The notes beneath the pieces are model-generated. The model did no database searches. It was given only the letters and a program-made list of their open reading frames with translations, and was not told the origin of the DNA. Shown here one piece after another: positions 14,601 through 28,136 of a stretch of 64,000 nt of DNA. The DNA comes from Lunularia cruciata (taxonomy: Eukaryota; Streptophyta; Marchantiopsida; Lunulariales; Lunulariaceae). Made by a program: the position numbers and the translations under genes. How positions within the stretch are numbered: position 1 is the first letter of the stretch; every line of letters begins with the position of its first letter. The stretch spans positions 55,614,001 to 55,678,000 of the forward strand of contig OX419757.1 in the NCBI GenBank assembly GCA_948567375.1. Reading direction: 5' to 3'.

Positions 14601-17600
14601 CTTATCTTTCGTCACGCAATTCCTTGCTTAGGTTAACTTCAGTTCAATTTGCATGCGTTCATGCTTGCATTTCCTATGCACGTTCTCGGTCCCTACTAAG
14701 TGGGTTCTGGTATCTTTGTTTCGTGTGTACTACCTGGCACCCGATACGGTGCCCCAAGAAAGGAATCCGGAACACTCCGCTGTATGAGAACCGTTTCTGT
14801 ACAACTTATGCGGTACCCCCTCTACGGTATTCATTCCCTACGGAACTGCTCGGTGGGTCCTGGCAATAGTTCCGGCCGGGGAATTTAATTCTCTGCCGGG
14901 AAAGTTAAGGGTTTACCGGCATTCCGAAACCTGGATGATGAGAAACTAAGAACTACTCCAATATCATATCTTTCCAGTAATGAAGGAAGTTGGGTTTTGC
15001 ACCTCCGCCCCTTAACCGGCGGGTCGAGCATTCTTGCCTAAAATATTTGTTTGTCAACTTTCTTAGCATAATAAAACTGATGGATGCCCCGTTCTTCAAA
15101 CAGCTTCTGGTGCTGTTGCTCAAATATGTATCTACAATCTACACTGCGCTCCAGCCCAGCCATCAACCACTGACGCCATGCTTTCTTACTTCGATGTTTC
15201 CCTTTGCTTTCCCTTGGCTTTGTATCTGCTCGTGAGGCCACGCTTACTTTCTCTAATACATGTTGGTGGTGTTCACTGTGCATGCTGCTCATGGAATCCA
15301 TCAATGTTCGCTTGTGTTTTCTTATGCGCTCCCTTGTGCATGATGATCATGGAATGTATCAATTTCTGCTTCAGCTTCCTAACGATTTCGCGTATGTTAG
15401 ACTCTGTATATACTTGCTTGGTTCACTTTCTTTTCATTTTTGCATCCCTTTCTCGCTTGCATCTTCCATATGCATATGTCCGGTTTGGTCCTAAGTGGAT
15501 TCTGGATCCCCCGTTCATGCAACGGCTTCTGCTCCCATTACTCAAGAATGTATCTACTGTCTGACATTCTGACTGCTTCCTTCTAGTGTTCAGTGTCATA
15601 GGACTCATTCACTCATAGAAAATGCTGTGATATACACTGTCCAGTCCTTTCACGGTTCGCTCCAACCCAGCCACGATACCATCTACTCCTCTCATCCGTC
15701 GCTCCACCCCAGCCATCCTCCATTAAAGCTATATTTTCTTACGCGCTCCATACTTTCCCTTTGCTTCCTACTCACCCGATTATTCTCCTCTGCTTTCACC
15801 TTTCAGATGCTTCCTCTGTTTTTGTTCTAGAAAGCTGTTTTTCTCTTACATGATGCATACTACGTCATTGAGATGTTACTAATAAAATGCATCTATTTTC
15901 TTTCCTGTTTTCAATTCCGCTTGTCTACCGTGGTGTGTTTTCGTTGCTTCGTCACCTTCAATTCAATTTGCATCCGTTTATAAGTGGGTTCTGGATTCCC
16001 CGTTCTTCGAACAGCTTCTGCTCCCTTTTCAATTATGTATATCTTGTTCTATCCATTCCGCTGTGTATTTCCTTGCTTAGGTTACCTTCGATTCATTTTG
16101 CACCCGTTCATGCTTGCATATGGATCACTTCCATATGCATGTTCCTTCTAAGTGGGTTCCGGATCCCCTGTTCTTCCAACGACTTCTGCTCCTATTGCTA
16201 AACTATGCTTCAACTGCTACTTTCTAGTGTTTTGTGTGTTAGGACTCATGCGTTGATAGTGCATGCTGCGATATACAATTTCCAGTCCTCTTAAGTTAGT
16301 TAAGTCGTTGATTCCCCGTTGAGTTTATTTCTCTACATGCGCTGTTTATCTCTTACCGTTTATTCGATGCATGCTACTTGTATATTGGTGTTGCTCTTTA
16401 AAGATTTCTAGGTTGCGTTTACTCCTGCTTACATTCGATCGGTTTCCATTTCATCTCCTTTCCTGGTTTTATACTAACTTCGACTAGCATATTTTCTGTA
16501 TACATTCTATATCATGCATCTCAGTTGCATTCGATGAGTTCTGGATCTCCCGTTCTTCGAACGGCTTCTGTTCTCATTTCCGTATATCCAGTCCTCTTAA
16601 GCTTCGCTCCGACTCAGCCAAGACAACACCCACTCCTCTCCCCCTTCGCTCCACTCCACCCATCCTCAACTAATGCTCTTTCTATTACTACTAACTCTCA
16701 AGGTTTGCCTGTTTCATGGTTCCTACACGACTTTCGATTTCAAGGTTCCTGCCAGCTCCCGATTTCATATTACTTTAATCGTTCACGTTTTGCTTGTGGG
16801 TGGTCGATTACCTGATGTCTAATATTTCCTTACATGCGTTGCTTAGCTGTTACCGATTACACGATGCATACTAGTTCTATCCATTTGTTGCTCTCGATAT
16901 GTTGCTATTATGCCTTTACTTCAGTTTACATTCGATTTGTTAGTTTCACTTAATCTCCTTTACGGATTTAGTACTCATCTCGATTTTCACACATCATGTT
17001 TACATTCCATCTGCACTTCATATGCATTTAATGATTTCTGGATCTACCGTTCCTCGAATGGCTTCTGCGCTCATCTCCTAATATCCAGTCCTGTCACACT
17101 TCGGTCCAGCCCAGCCATCATCCACTAACGTTATGCTTTCCTTCTTGCTCAATGCTCTCCCTTTGCTTTCGAATGCATCTTCCTTCGCTCTCGATGTTTT
17201 CCCTCTGCTTTCACTTTCACAAGTATCCTCTATTTCTGCACGAAAAGACTCACTTCCTATTCTACATGATTTATACCGTTCCACTCTGGATGCTGCTCAT
17301 GGAATGTATCAATTTTTGCTTCTGCTTGCTAACAATTTCGCTTATATTCCGCTCTGTATTTACTTGCTTAGATCACCTTCCCATCAGTTTGCACCACTTT
17401 CTTGCTGGCACTTCTCTGCTTCCATATACATGTTTCCGCCTCGTTCCTAAGTGGTTCTAGATCCCCCGTTCGGTAAACGCAGTCTGCTCCCGTTTCACCT
17501 ATATCTATCTACTGCATGTTGCTTTTCTTTGCTGATGCTCGTTGTGGACATCGTCGTTTAAGTCCTGAGATGTGGGAATGTAACGTGGCCATAGAGCATG

Positions 17601-20600
17601 ATACTTATCTAATGTACAGCTTACTGAACTGGAGGCGTGTTTGTTCTTTGAGGATAGCCTTGGTTTTCGTCTTTGGGATCAGAACTTTTATCTCAAATTG
17701 GAGCATCCAATAAAGTTTCAGGTTTTAAAATAACATTTATATGTACCCGTGGAAGATTTTGTTGATCAAACAGTTCTGTGCATGCAGATAATATGTACGA
17801 TATTCTGAAGAGAACTTTTGTTGGTAAGTTGTGCAGGATGGGTTGTCGACGATCGCCAGATGCTTGTTGCCCATTTCATGGTCTTCCTCATCACAAGTCT
17901 TCAGCTGCGGGCCAACATGTCACCAAGAAGTTTAGATTCTAGATCGCTCCATATAACGTTGATTCCAGTTGCTGACAGGCTTGCATGGAAAGAGATCTCG
18001 TATGAAACAACCACCCAGTGGACCTGGTTGGACCATGCGCGATTTTTCTTCTACCGGAACCTTCTACATGTAGTGCTTCTCCTAGTATTTGCTACCGGGA
18101 CGCTTCAATATGATGTGCTCCATCTCGGTTATCTGACATTCTCTCTTATTTTCTTCCGGATGCGGAGCACGATCATGACCAAACGTAATTCCGTATTCAT
18201 GTTCCTGCGCCTCTACAACTATATCTTGATAGTTGCTTCCTTGCTATATCAGGCACCTTATGTAGGGTTTCTGGCGGGCGAAAAATGTGCAGTCAGTGCT
18301 GATATCTACAATATCGTCGGATTGTATAAGATGAAGTTCGGGTTTCGTATCACAGCACGCTCTGCACTTGTGGATATCACCATATTTTGCGTTGCTGGGC
18401 TTCAAGCACACATATTTCGGTCGAGAGAATTTGAGCAAGTTCTGAGGTATCTGGAAGCAGAACAGGTGGAGGCACGAGCGCACGCCCAGGAAGATAAGGC
18501 TGCTTACAAGAAGGAACACTTGCAGCGCATTCGAGAAACAGAAGAACGGAAACTGCAGCGGCGGCTTCAAGTGGAGAAGATGAAGACCGACATGCTTCAT
18601 CTGCAATTCCGGCTGGATGTTTTGAGTTCTACTGGAAAGTATTCTGAGGTCACCTCCCCGATGATTGAACTTGATGCATGCGGTGGTGGTCATCATCCGT
18701 CGTTTGATTCTTACACAAACTCAGAATCCACCCTTCCAACAAAAGATTCACTCCCTTCTCGTGGGCTAGCAAGGTTCCCATCTGGTCCAACGCAAAAGAA
18801 AGGTGTGACTATCAAAGCTGAGCAGGGAACAGTTCCAAATGTAGAGCATTCGGAAAGTTTTGACGGTGATCATCATGTGAGACGAAGAAGAAGGATCTCT
18901 TGGGGTGGGCAACTTGTGGAACCTACCCCGCCTAAAGAAGGGACCTCAGGATCAGCTTCTGGCCTTAGGAAAGCCGCTACAGAAACTGAAGCTCAATTTG
19001 CATCCAACATGGCGTCAAGCGAAGAAGGTACCTCTTTGCAGGGTTTAGGTAGTCCTAACAAGAAGTCTGAAGAGCAGTGGCAGAAGCAGAGGCTGCTGTC
19101 TGGAGTACAACTTCTAGGAGATGGAGTGGCTCAGGTTCAGAACTTAGGAAATAAAGCTCTTGCCAATCTTGTGGGCCTTTTCAACCTAGAATCAGTCGAT
19201 TCTGATGATGCTGAAACGTCTTCGACTGACGAAGAGGGAAAACCTTTCCAAGATGAAACGAAGCCCAATCCTTTTCAGGAAAGCGTTTTCGACACAACCT
19301 ACGACAATCATCAGCAAGTTGAATCCCAAGCCGAGAAGCAAAGTATGAGTGATACGGGGAGACGCGTCAGCATGCTTTGTCACTACTTCTGGGCACAAAT
19401 CTCAAGTAATACTGACATCGTCTGTTATTTCTTCTTTGTCGTTGCCTACACTTGGAACTTTAGTCTGCTTACACTGGTGTTCCCGGCTGCGCTATTTCTG
19501 TACGCTCTTCTTGCCAATCCTGGGCCCAGTCAGCATTTCTGGTTTGCCATGCTCGTCTACACAGAGCTCAACATCCTTTTGCAATACATGTACCAAATCC
19601 ATGTTCAGAACTGTGAAGTGAAGGAAGTTTCTGTTTGGCTCATGAAACTTGGCATTCCTGGATCACCAATGGACCACTCTTTCGTGATCAGTGTGCTGCC
19701 ACTGTTCCTGGTTTATCTTACCACCTTGGTTCAAAGTTCAATCAAAGCAAGAGATGGGGAATGGATGTTTGTGAATGAATCTCATTCTTTTCCATCCTCA
19801 AGGCGTCTTGTTGATGTGGAAGGTCAGACAAGGGACTACCGCATACCTTTCAAAGACAGATTATGGAAGGGCGTCAAGTGGGTCAGAGATTCTCTGTTCA
19901 GCATCAAGAGAGGATTCTCAAGGTACTGGGAGGCTCTACAGAGCGGGTCTGAAGCTCCTCCTCACTTTGTTCAAGTCTCCCTTCTCGTTGGAAAGTGGCC
20001 CGAGGATGGAATCCAACCCGAACGGATCGAATCTGGCATCAACAGACTTCTGACTGCTGTACGCCGATCTTCCGGTGCTAGTTGCTTACAAGGAAACGAC
20101 GAATTTAAGGATGTCTGTAGTCGTGTTCGTGTGGAAAGCATCGAGAACAGTCCGGGAAAGCCGAACATGGCCCTTGCGGTCTTGGAGGTGATCTATGCTG
20201 CTCCGCGACAGGGCTTTACCCCTGGTGCATTTTATCAGAGTCTTACACCAGCAGCAGACGTTGCAGCAGAGTTGCAGAGAGCGAAAGATGAATGTCCAGT
20301 GGAAGAGATTGCCTTCCCGTACCCCATAGTATCTGTGATTCCCGGTGGTAAGAAAGAGGTGGATTTGTACGCCCTCATATTTGGTACAGATCTCATCGCT
20401 TTTCTCTTTGTGGGGCTGTTTTATCAGTATACGATGCGGCACAACGCGCAACTCCTTGATGTGTACCAAGTGGAAGATCAGTTTCCGAAGGAGTTTGTTT
20501 TCGTACTCATGGTTTGCCATCTATACCCCCTTGATATGCCTAAATTTCTGCACGGTTTTTTTTTGCAATACCCGGGGAGGATAGGATTTATACGCGTGCC

Positions 20601-23600
20601 ATTTGTTCTATGCTCCAATTCTATAGTAAGTTTGATGTATCAATAGTCTGTATTCACTGTAAGGGTAATTTCGAATGACCGATCTCAAACAAGGAATTTG
20701 ACTATCACTGAGAAAATTCTTTCTGTGCAGTCACTATTCTTCTTGATCATAGTAGACCGCGTACTTTATCTCTGCTCTTTCGCCACGGGAAAAGTCATCT
20801 ACTACTTCTTCAGCTTTGCACTGTACACAACCTACGTCTCTAGTTTCGTCTGGTCAACACTTGGGGCACCTGGGAGTGAAAAGCTGCCTTTGCGTGGATT
20901 TTACTTGATGAAAGCCCTGTCTCTGGCTTTACAAGCTGTACAGCTCAAGTACGGTTTACCGCACAAGAGCACTCTATTTGGGCAGTTTCTTACAAGAAAA
21001 GTCAACTCCACAAGCTGGCTCGGTTTTCGCCTTTATAGATCGTTGCCTTTCCTCTACGAGCTTCGATGCGTTCTGGACTGGTCATGTACTACAACTGCCC
21101 TGTCGATGTATGATTGGCTGAAGGTAACTACTATATCAACTGCAAATTCTTCTTGAGAAAACGAGGCTCGCTGGAGCTGGAGACGTACATTATAGATTTA
21201 GACCAAGATAAGTGTGGTGGGGCTTCAGTATATTACTCACGTTAGTCAAGTTTGGTGTCTGTAAGGTTGGTGTGATGATGCTCGGGGAAGTGCAGCTACC
21301 AGCCTATGCAATGCACCAGTCCGTTTTTCGATGTTTGGGTTCTTTCCACATCTGCGTCTAACCTAACTGACGCAACTAATCTTTTATATCTCTTCTAGCT
21401 GGAGGATATATACGCGAGTCTCTATCTTGTGCAATGTGACATCAAAATGGTCCGCGAGAAACATCGACTGGGAGAAAAACAAGGTGTCTGGATCAAGTTT
21501 GTCAGTGGATTTCTATTATTTGCTGTTCTCATCGCGGTGATTTGGGCTCCTATGCTGGTAATTTCCACGAGTTGCTCCTCACTAAGTCTTCGCCATTTGT
21601 TCCAATCCGAATTGTTTGTGTTTCTGAAAGACTTTACGCAGTTGATGGCTTGGAATACAGTAAACTCAGGACCAATTCTTATCATTCCTTTCAAAGTGAA
21701 GAACTTATGCTTTTCTTCCATCTTAGAGAAAGGAGTTTTTTATCATATTTTATTCGGTCAGGAAGTAGATTAATCTAGCTAGAACAAGAATTTTTGTGGA
21801 TCTGTGTCTTTATCATTCATTTCAATCCTCTGTGCATTTGCAGATCTACAGCAGTGGGAATCCAACCAACATTGTCAATCAGATAAATGATGTACGAGCA
21901 AAGCTTGAAGTAAAGACGGGTGGTGGAAAGTTCCCCATCTTTCAAACAGGCCTATGTCAAGTCCCCTTCCTGAAAGATGTTCTAGAACCTGATACCACTC
22001 CAGAGCCATTTGTCGATCCTTACTCATTTTTAACCTCCTCGTCCTACGATATTAGGGATGTGCAACTCATATGCTGTGAGGAAGATGCTGATTCACTCTG
22101 GATGATACCCCCTCCTACCCTCAAGACTTTACTGGATTCCATAGATGATGACATTATGTTCCAGACTCAATGGGAGTTCAACCGGGCAAGGCCCAAAGGA
22201 AAAGAGATAGCTGTGTATCTCTCGACCGTAGTGAGCATGAACTCCACGTTGATTGCCCAGCAATTGAGAGATGTTTTGAATGGTACTCTGAAGTCTTTCA
22301 CTATTCCAAACATGTACCCTCGGTATTTTCGCATTCCTGGCTCAGGGGAGGCCCGTGAACTGGAGGGGACAGTTGATAGAGATTCTGTAAGCCTACCAAA
22401 GCCAACCCGCTGTCTTTCATGCATAATGCTCCTGATAGAATCTCAAACATTGGAGCTAACCCTTTAAGTGTGCGTCTGAAGCACATCTAACCGCAGTAGT
22501 TTGCCGATCCGGGAAAGTTCTGTGGTGCATTGCAGCGTCAGATCTGTTTAATTGGTGAAGAGCAGTGCAATTTAGCGACATTTACTAATAAGTATTACTT
22601 TTTGTTCAGGAGGAAAGCTGGAAAGCAGGTCTGGTGTCAGGAAACTTAAGTCTGAATCGGGGTGGGCAGTCATGGTGGTCCTTCACTCGAGATGGACTGT
22701 ACAAAGGAGATGGTTGTGGAAATGCCAAAGGCCCGATTGCCTACACAATCTCTGAAGAAGTGCCAAGTAAGCAATCCTCGTAGGCCTCTCAAAAGAGGTC
22801 ATTGATAGTAAATGGACGTCTACTTACTAAGTAAAAGAATAACCTACCACTTTATTGTTGCTGGTTTGATTTTCAGTAAATGAGATTGCGGTAAAATTAT
22901 AGCTGAGAATCGACCAGTGGAAAAAAGAAACGGGGCTCATTCAGCAGCCACTTCCCTTGATTACGTTCAGTTTCCAGAAGTTTTGTACTTAAGCTGTCAG
23001 CGTGAATCTACAGTCTAGCCGAAGGTTGCACATCCTTAAACTGGTCTGTATGTCTGCAACGCAGGAGGAATAATTGGCGAGACGTTAAGTAAATTCAGCA
23101 TCTGGAGTTTGTACATCACATTTGTGCTGGCAGTCGGTCGCTTCATTCGGCTGCAGTGTTCCGACATACGAATGCGCATACCTTTTGAGAATTTTCCGGC
23201 TTGTGACAGGTATGCTTTACAGTTGGCGTCCATCTCTCCGCAATACATGCAAATGAATGCTGCACTTTTCACCAAGTCCATCAGCCAGAATTGTATGTTA
23301 CAGCATATAACCTGCTAGGAGTGGCAAGACTACGGATCAAGGCAAGTGAACTGTGCGTCCGACACTTCATAAAGAACCACCTACGAGCTTTATGGCGTAG
23401 GGATCTTTTAATCATTTTGTGGGCCGGGATGTAATTTGGGACACGATGGGCCTTTTCGTGCCTCGTTACTATTGGTGATATGTCTACATGAATAGCAGGG
23501 TCATCGCTTGTCAAGTCCTAGCATTTTGTACGAGTTTCCCGAAGATGTTGTTAGCTGCTGACAAAGCTAAGTTCCAGGTGTTATGCCGGTGTAATCCGAA

Positions 23601-23863
23601 CAAAAATTGTGATGTTCCTTCGTAGCCTACTTCAATCGTCTTCCAGCTCACCTGAACTCCTGTGTGAGTTGAATTGCTGAAGTTCCACGAACCGCTGACT
23701 GACTTGTATACTGGGTCTTATCCTCAGGTTGCTAGCAATTTGCGAAGATATTTATGCTGCAAGGGCAGAGCGGGAGTTGGAATTGGAGGAAGGGCTATTT
23801 TGGACTCTCATTAAAATATATAGATCACCCCATATTCTTATGGAATACACGAAAGTAGAGTAG
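5660..23863 (+). CDS. PIEZO: PIEZO mechanosensitive cation channel, 21 exons, complete
   Basis: Mechanically gated cation channel subunit; the family assembles as membrane trimers. Exons: 5660-5708, 6010-6090, 6263-6422, 7008-7165, 7526-7706, 8020-8209, 8518-8678, 9884-9968, 10288-10503, 10804-10984, 11349-11477, 11827-12000, 12203-12439, 12718-14364, 17837-20511, 20731-21123, 21399-21557, 21844-22386, 22610-22766, 23065-23209, 23728-23863. All introns are GT-AG, phases agree throughout, and the product is 2,618 residues, close to other plant PIEZOs (about 2,500). The start was chosen because exon 1 gives a short hydrophobic N terminus that joins in phase to SWSVISLFFLLAFF, as in plant homologues. 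Many membrane segments form the N-terminal blade. A charged coiled coil (about residues 1418-1475) precedes a Ser/acid-rich loop (about 1485-1728). The family motif PF-x2-E-x6-W is intact at 2214-2225. The ends of exons 4 and 5 have alternative same-phase splice sites, so a few residues there are uncertain. Confidence 0.95.
14365..17836. repeat. PIEZO intron 14 filled with a diverged CT-rich repeat
   Basis: This 3.5-kb intron is three to ten times longer than most others in the gene and is C/T-rich. A motif close to CCGTTCTTCGAACGG followed by CTTCTGCTCC recurs near 15,090, 15,510, 16,000, 16,165, 16,545, 17,050 and 17,465. A second motif (ATGGAATGTATCAATTTCTG and variants) recurs near 14,560, 15,350, 15,890 and 17,300. 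Short related phrases (TCCAGTCCT, CAGCCCAGCCAT) follow the first motif at several sites. This indicates several copies of a unit of about 400-500 bp that have drifted apart. Open frames running into the intron after 14,364 are read-through, not exon. Confidence 0.7.
20731..23863 (+). other. PIEZO: PIEZO pore module (anchor, extracellular cap, inner helix, C-terminal domain)
   Basis: Exons 16-21 encode the most conserved part of the protein. Exon 16 carries the anchor with LPHKSTLFGQFL and the PF-x2-E-x6-W motif. Exon 17 holds the outer-helix region, ending WAPML. Exons 17-19 cover the presumed extracellular cap (about residues 2290-2526), starting IYSSGNPTN. Exon 20 holds the inner pore helix (LYITFVLAVGRFIRLQ) followed by RMRIPFEN. 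Exon 21 gives the cytosolic end, AICEDIYAARAE and then YRSPHILMEYTKVE before TAG at 23861. Nothing is truncated and no key motif is missing, so the gene appears functional. Confidence 0.9.
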
Positions 23864-25249
23864 ATTGAATCAAATGTTTATCAAATAGCATTCAGGTGTT
23901 ACAGTGTTCAAGTTATGCTTCTCTCCTAAAAGGATGGTCAAAATCAGTTCTCGTTAGGATATAGATTGAACTCAGCCAGATCGATCTTCATTTCATTCAG
24001 CCTTAGTGTCCCGAAATCGATCTGTTTAAGGTGGCAGCCAGCAAGTATATTTTTTAATTGGGCACTCCGGCATTTGTATAGTATTCTTCTGAGAAATTCA
24101 AGCTGCAGATTTCATCTGGAACTCTGAATTTAAACATTTACAGTTTTGCACCAGGGACTCGAACGCGAACGCCTGCAGTGAAAGTAGAGAATGTTTCCAC
24201 AGTAAGCTGGTTTCTCCAGTAAGTAAAAACTTTTGCAGAAATGAATGCTAGAAGTGGAAATTAGACGCGATGTAAAGAAAAGTTCGAAATTTAAACCGAC
24301 TCTCTTCGGCAAAACGGAAGTGTAATATGTGAATTTTTTGCAGGGTTACAATCTCATGAATGTTGTATATCGCGTGGATGTGTCCACTTACGGTGGTTAT
24401 ATGTACAGAGTTTTCAATTCCAATTATTTCCATTTTCTTTCGACAACACTTCCGGCATTTTCGTTAATGGTAATGTCCCCTACATTCGCTTTGAAGTGAG
24501 TAGAGTATCTTTCACCTCGTCAACGTCTAGTGAAAATATAATGAAGGTAATTTCCAGACACGGTTCATCGGTTCTATACGGAAATATCAATTATCTCATT
24601 TAACAAGGGACATATCAACAGTTTATTTGATTAAATAAATGGTTATAGATAGTAGTGCAGAGGCTGTGGATATTTTCTTTTAGTTCCAGCTTCTGAACCT
24701 GTTCAGTTTCCTATCTTCCAAGAAGATTGTCTCCTATTGCAAGGAAGACTCACTTCTACAGTTACCATCAAAGTAAGCAGAAACGAGATATCTTTCAACT
24801 AGATCTCGGATTAGTAGCAAGCAGCAGAGAAAGTAATGAGAAGGTTTAGAACGTTTGAAGGTCAAATTTCTCCTCCTTCAGGTTGCCTGCTGGGAAGCTA
24901 ACATCGGAGTTGATGCTACCTCCTGAACGGCAAATTACTGTAAGGCAAGCTGGATGAATCTTAGGCAGAGGTTTTCGGGTTAAGTTTGCTACACATCCCT
25001 TGCCTAAAGTGAAGCCAGATAGCTGACTATGATAATACTAGTGTGCAGCTTGCAATTACTACAGTTGAGGGACGACAGTTATATACCTCTGCTTCAAAAG
25101 GAACGCGATTGTATAAATGATATGAAGGGATCCCAGGAGTACAGGGATCCAGTATAGATGAACAATGTGTCTCGGGAACGAGACTCCTCTTCATTAGAGA
25201 CTAGACGAAATGTTATCCTCGTCGTTCATCAGAACTTCAATTTCTTCAC
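23864..25249. other. Convergent intergenic region PIEZO / ORC5
   Basis: PIEZO (+) and ORC5 (-) converge here and their stop codons are 1.39 kb apart. The region should hold both 3' UTRs. It is AT-rich and no further gene, RNA or repeat was recognised. Confidence 0.6.
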
Positions 25250-27345
25250 TCAGGCATGAAGCAAGTACTTGTCTAGCGGAAAGTTGATGCTTCTCGCGAC
25301 CTGTGACAAGCAGCATTCACATGAGCATTTCATCAGCAGAGTCTCAAGTGTGAATTTCACTCATTCAAACTCCCGTTGCTTGAATCGTCAAGCTCTCCAA
25401 GAGCTTCATACGCTCAGCTGAAGTATCAGGTGAAAAGACTTCCTTCCGTTCAATTACAAGCATGTGAGATGAACACCTAGGCATAACATGTCTTAAGGTG
25501 TTTTTGTAAGAATAGGAAGAACTTACTTGATTGATAAAATCAGTATTTACATTCGCTCGAAATTTGGCCAGTCCTTCCAACGGACTGGATGAAGTCTTCA
25601 GTATCAGATTAACACTAGTGAGCGTCACGAGCTCCATCTGTACATTAGAGGTGATGTCTTTCACATGTTCTTCTTCGGCAGAAGGCAGCTGAAAGATAGT
25701 CACCTTTTCAGTGCTGCTGTCCGTAGCAATACACTGAAATATCGCGAGTAGTCTCTCCAGTGGACAAATGCTCGGGCCCTTCAAATGCTTTTCCTGCATT
25801 ATAGCTTCTTCCTTGTCCATAGCTGACATAGAGGACCTGCAGGAGAGCAGATCCCATTACGAAGTGTTGACACAATGCCTAACACGTATAAGAAAACTTA
25901 TACAGCACAAGTAAAACTGATCTATGGCAGTAGCTGACATACTACGCCCGAGGTACGATATAGACTTCTTGCGAGACATGGTTAGCGCTCCAATTACAGA
26001 AGCGGCTTTGAGTTTAGAGCAACCATACCTTCTCCTCCGCTTGTTACTCTTCAACAACCCTTCTCCTGATCCGAATAGAGCATCGTCTAGGGTAGATGGA
26101 TTTCTCGAAGCAATATAGACTGCAAGTAACAAATACTTGCCACAGAGGGATAAATGAAAACCCACTCCGACCTCCGCCGATGGGCGAGTCGAGCATAGAG
26201 ATTTCCATTCCTGATGCACATTTATGCTCTTGCCTGGATCTGCTATGACAAGAGATTGCCCCAAAGCTGGTTGAATATAATGCTTCACATATCTGTACAG
26301 CTCCCGCTTTCCTTGTTCGTTGAGTACTACTTTTCCACTCAAAACGGGTTCACAGAATTTCAGAAACAAAGGATGAAGACCTTCAGAGAGCTCGGTGACT
26401 TTCCTGCTTGCTCGACTGAAGGGAGCCAAAGAAGACCTGGTTTGTGGACCAACAGTATTCCAAGGTGAGTCTTGAGAACCTTGAGCGATAAGGAAAAAAC
26501 AGTTCGGCGAGAAATGCCGGAAAAGGTAACGAAGACACCATCTGCTCCTCGTTCTTCGAAGGAACATCTCAAAGTGATTCAGGTAAAGTAAACTGCAATA
26601 AAAATCAGAGAAACGAACAAGTACACACTTACTTCAGGAAGAAGGAATAGAGATCGGAGTTTGGCTGCCATTTGGTAAGAATCTGGTAGAGCTCCTGATT
26701 GCTGTAGTCCTTGAAGAAAAGAGGAATTGGTTCTCTACCCGCCGTCGTAGGGTGGAACGTATCCGGACCGGAATTACTCACGAATATAAGACCTAAATTA
26801 GGCAGACGTGTTAAATCTGAGAGCTTGAGCAGTGATGACATGAGGTTGTTTCCACTTGCCCACCCACGAATCAGCTCCACATTGTCAAATATTACATAGA
26901 TCTTTTCCTCGATTATCCCAGAGATTCTTGAACCCAAACCTTTGGGAGCACAGGCTTCAACAAGTTGTGTAACAAAGTCTGTCAATCTCTCGCATTTCCG
27001 GGCGCTGGCGTAATTATTAGCTCTGGAACGGACATGGCCCAGAAGCTGATTCAGGACAGATTCAAAGACCAGCCTGGGGCTGTGGCATGAACGGCAGGAA
27101 ACGTAAGCAAAAGGTCTGTTGAGGAACGAAAGAGTTTCTTTCAAAACGCTAGTTTTGCCCGTGGCCGGGCTTCCATACAGAAGAAGAGGAGGAAAGGCAT
27201 CACAGGGCTCCCCCATAATGCAGAGCAGATCGTCTATCTGATCCTTCCGTCCTGGAAATCGATCATTCAGGAACTTATGACACTCGTCCCGACTTTTGCA
27301 CGAGTTCGGCTGCTGGGGTCCTTCTGATGTGCTCTTCTTCGCCAT
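25250..27345 (-). CDS. ORC5: Origin recognition complex subunit 5, four exons, complete
   Basis: AAA+ subunit of the six-protein complex that marks replication origins and loads MCM helicases in the nucleus. Exons on the minus strand: 27345-26633, 26436-26029, 25836-25527, 25300-25250. All introns are GT-AG and in phase, giving 493 residues, near the usual plant length (about 530). Walker A is GSPATGKT at residues 58-65. The Walker B-like strand VIFDNVE (151-157) has DN where many AAA+ proteins have DE. The winged-helix part includes PFSRASRKVTELSE in exon 2 and CPLERLLAIFQCI in exon 3. The 16-residue last exon, VARSINFPLDKYLLHA, matches the conserved ORC5 tail. The ATG at 27345 opens the only frame reaching Walker A. 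Longer minus-strand frames that run past each donor are intron read-through. Confidence 0.95.
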
Positions 27346-28136
27346 CGCCTGATAGAATTGAACCTCTGCTGCAGAAGAGAAGAACTCGACTACAGGGTGT
27401 GGCCCTAGACGGAAGCCCTATATGGATGAAGCTCAGGGATTGGAGCCAGACCGACAACACTTGCTGCTTGAACCTGAGGAGAGAATTACTACGTCCAAAC
27501 TTCCCCCATTATGTAGCGAAAATCTTCGACTTGTTGCTTTCCTTCTCCGTTGAATGATTCTCCATTCCCTTCATGGAGTAAAGAGAGTGATTTAGACTCA
27601 CCTCGACGAACTAGTAAAGATTCGTTCGTCACCGCTCAATTCAATCTTCATAGTACTTGTTGGCAATTCCCACTGGCTGGAAGCAAACTAAGTCACACAT
27701 ACTCACAACTCAGGCCTTCGCGGTCCGAAGAAATTCTCTCACAGAATCAGTAAGAGGTTGACGAACCAAAACGGGCACTTCACTATCTCCCCCCACCATT
27801 TTCGTTAAAGCACTGGGTATGAGTACTGGTTGATTCGTTCGTAATGAACGCAGAGGAAACGCTGAAGAAACGTAAATCCTGAAGCCACGAGCTACTCAGA
27901 ATGGGGAGATGACATTGGTTCAAATGGTAGAGAAACACAGACACCGGTACCGCGCGCGGCCGACTGGTGGGCTCCGAACTCTTTGCGCGAATGCTTCAAA
28001 CCCATCTCCTGCAGCGGAGCATTACGCAGCTTGAGATCTAATCAATGCAGAGACACTGCCACACACACAATTCGATTCAGCTAGTCGGTGTGTCGAGTCA
28101 AAAGTGGTGGGGACTGAATTGATGATGGAATGCAAT

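Noticed and set aside
14365-14636. Open frame continuing PIEZO exon 14 for 90 more codons
   Set aside because: A strong donor at 14364 joins in phase to 17837 and restores the conserved CWLG-WVVDD junction; the extra codons match nothing in the family.
18244-18696. 150-codon minus-strand frame inside PIEZO exon 15 (and a 144-codon one at 20086-20520)
   Set aside because: These are antisense shadows of a strongly conserved coding exon.
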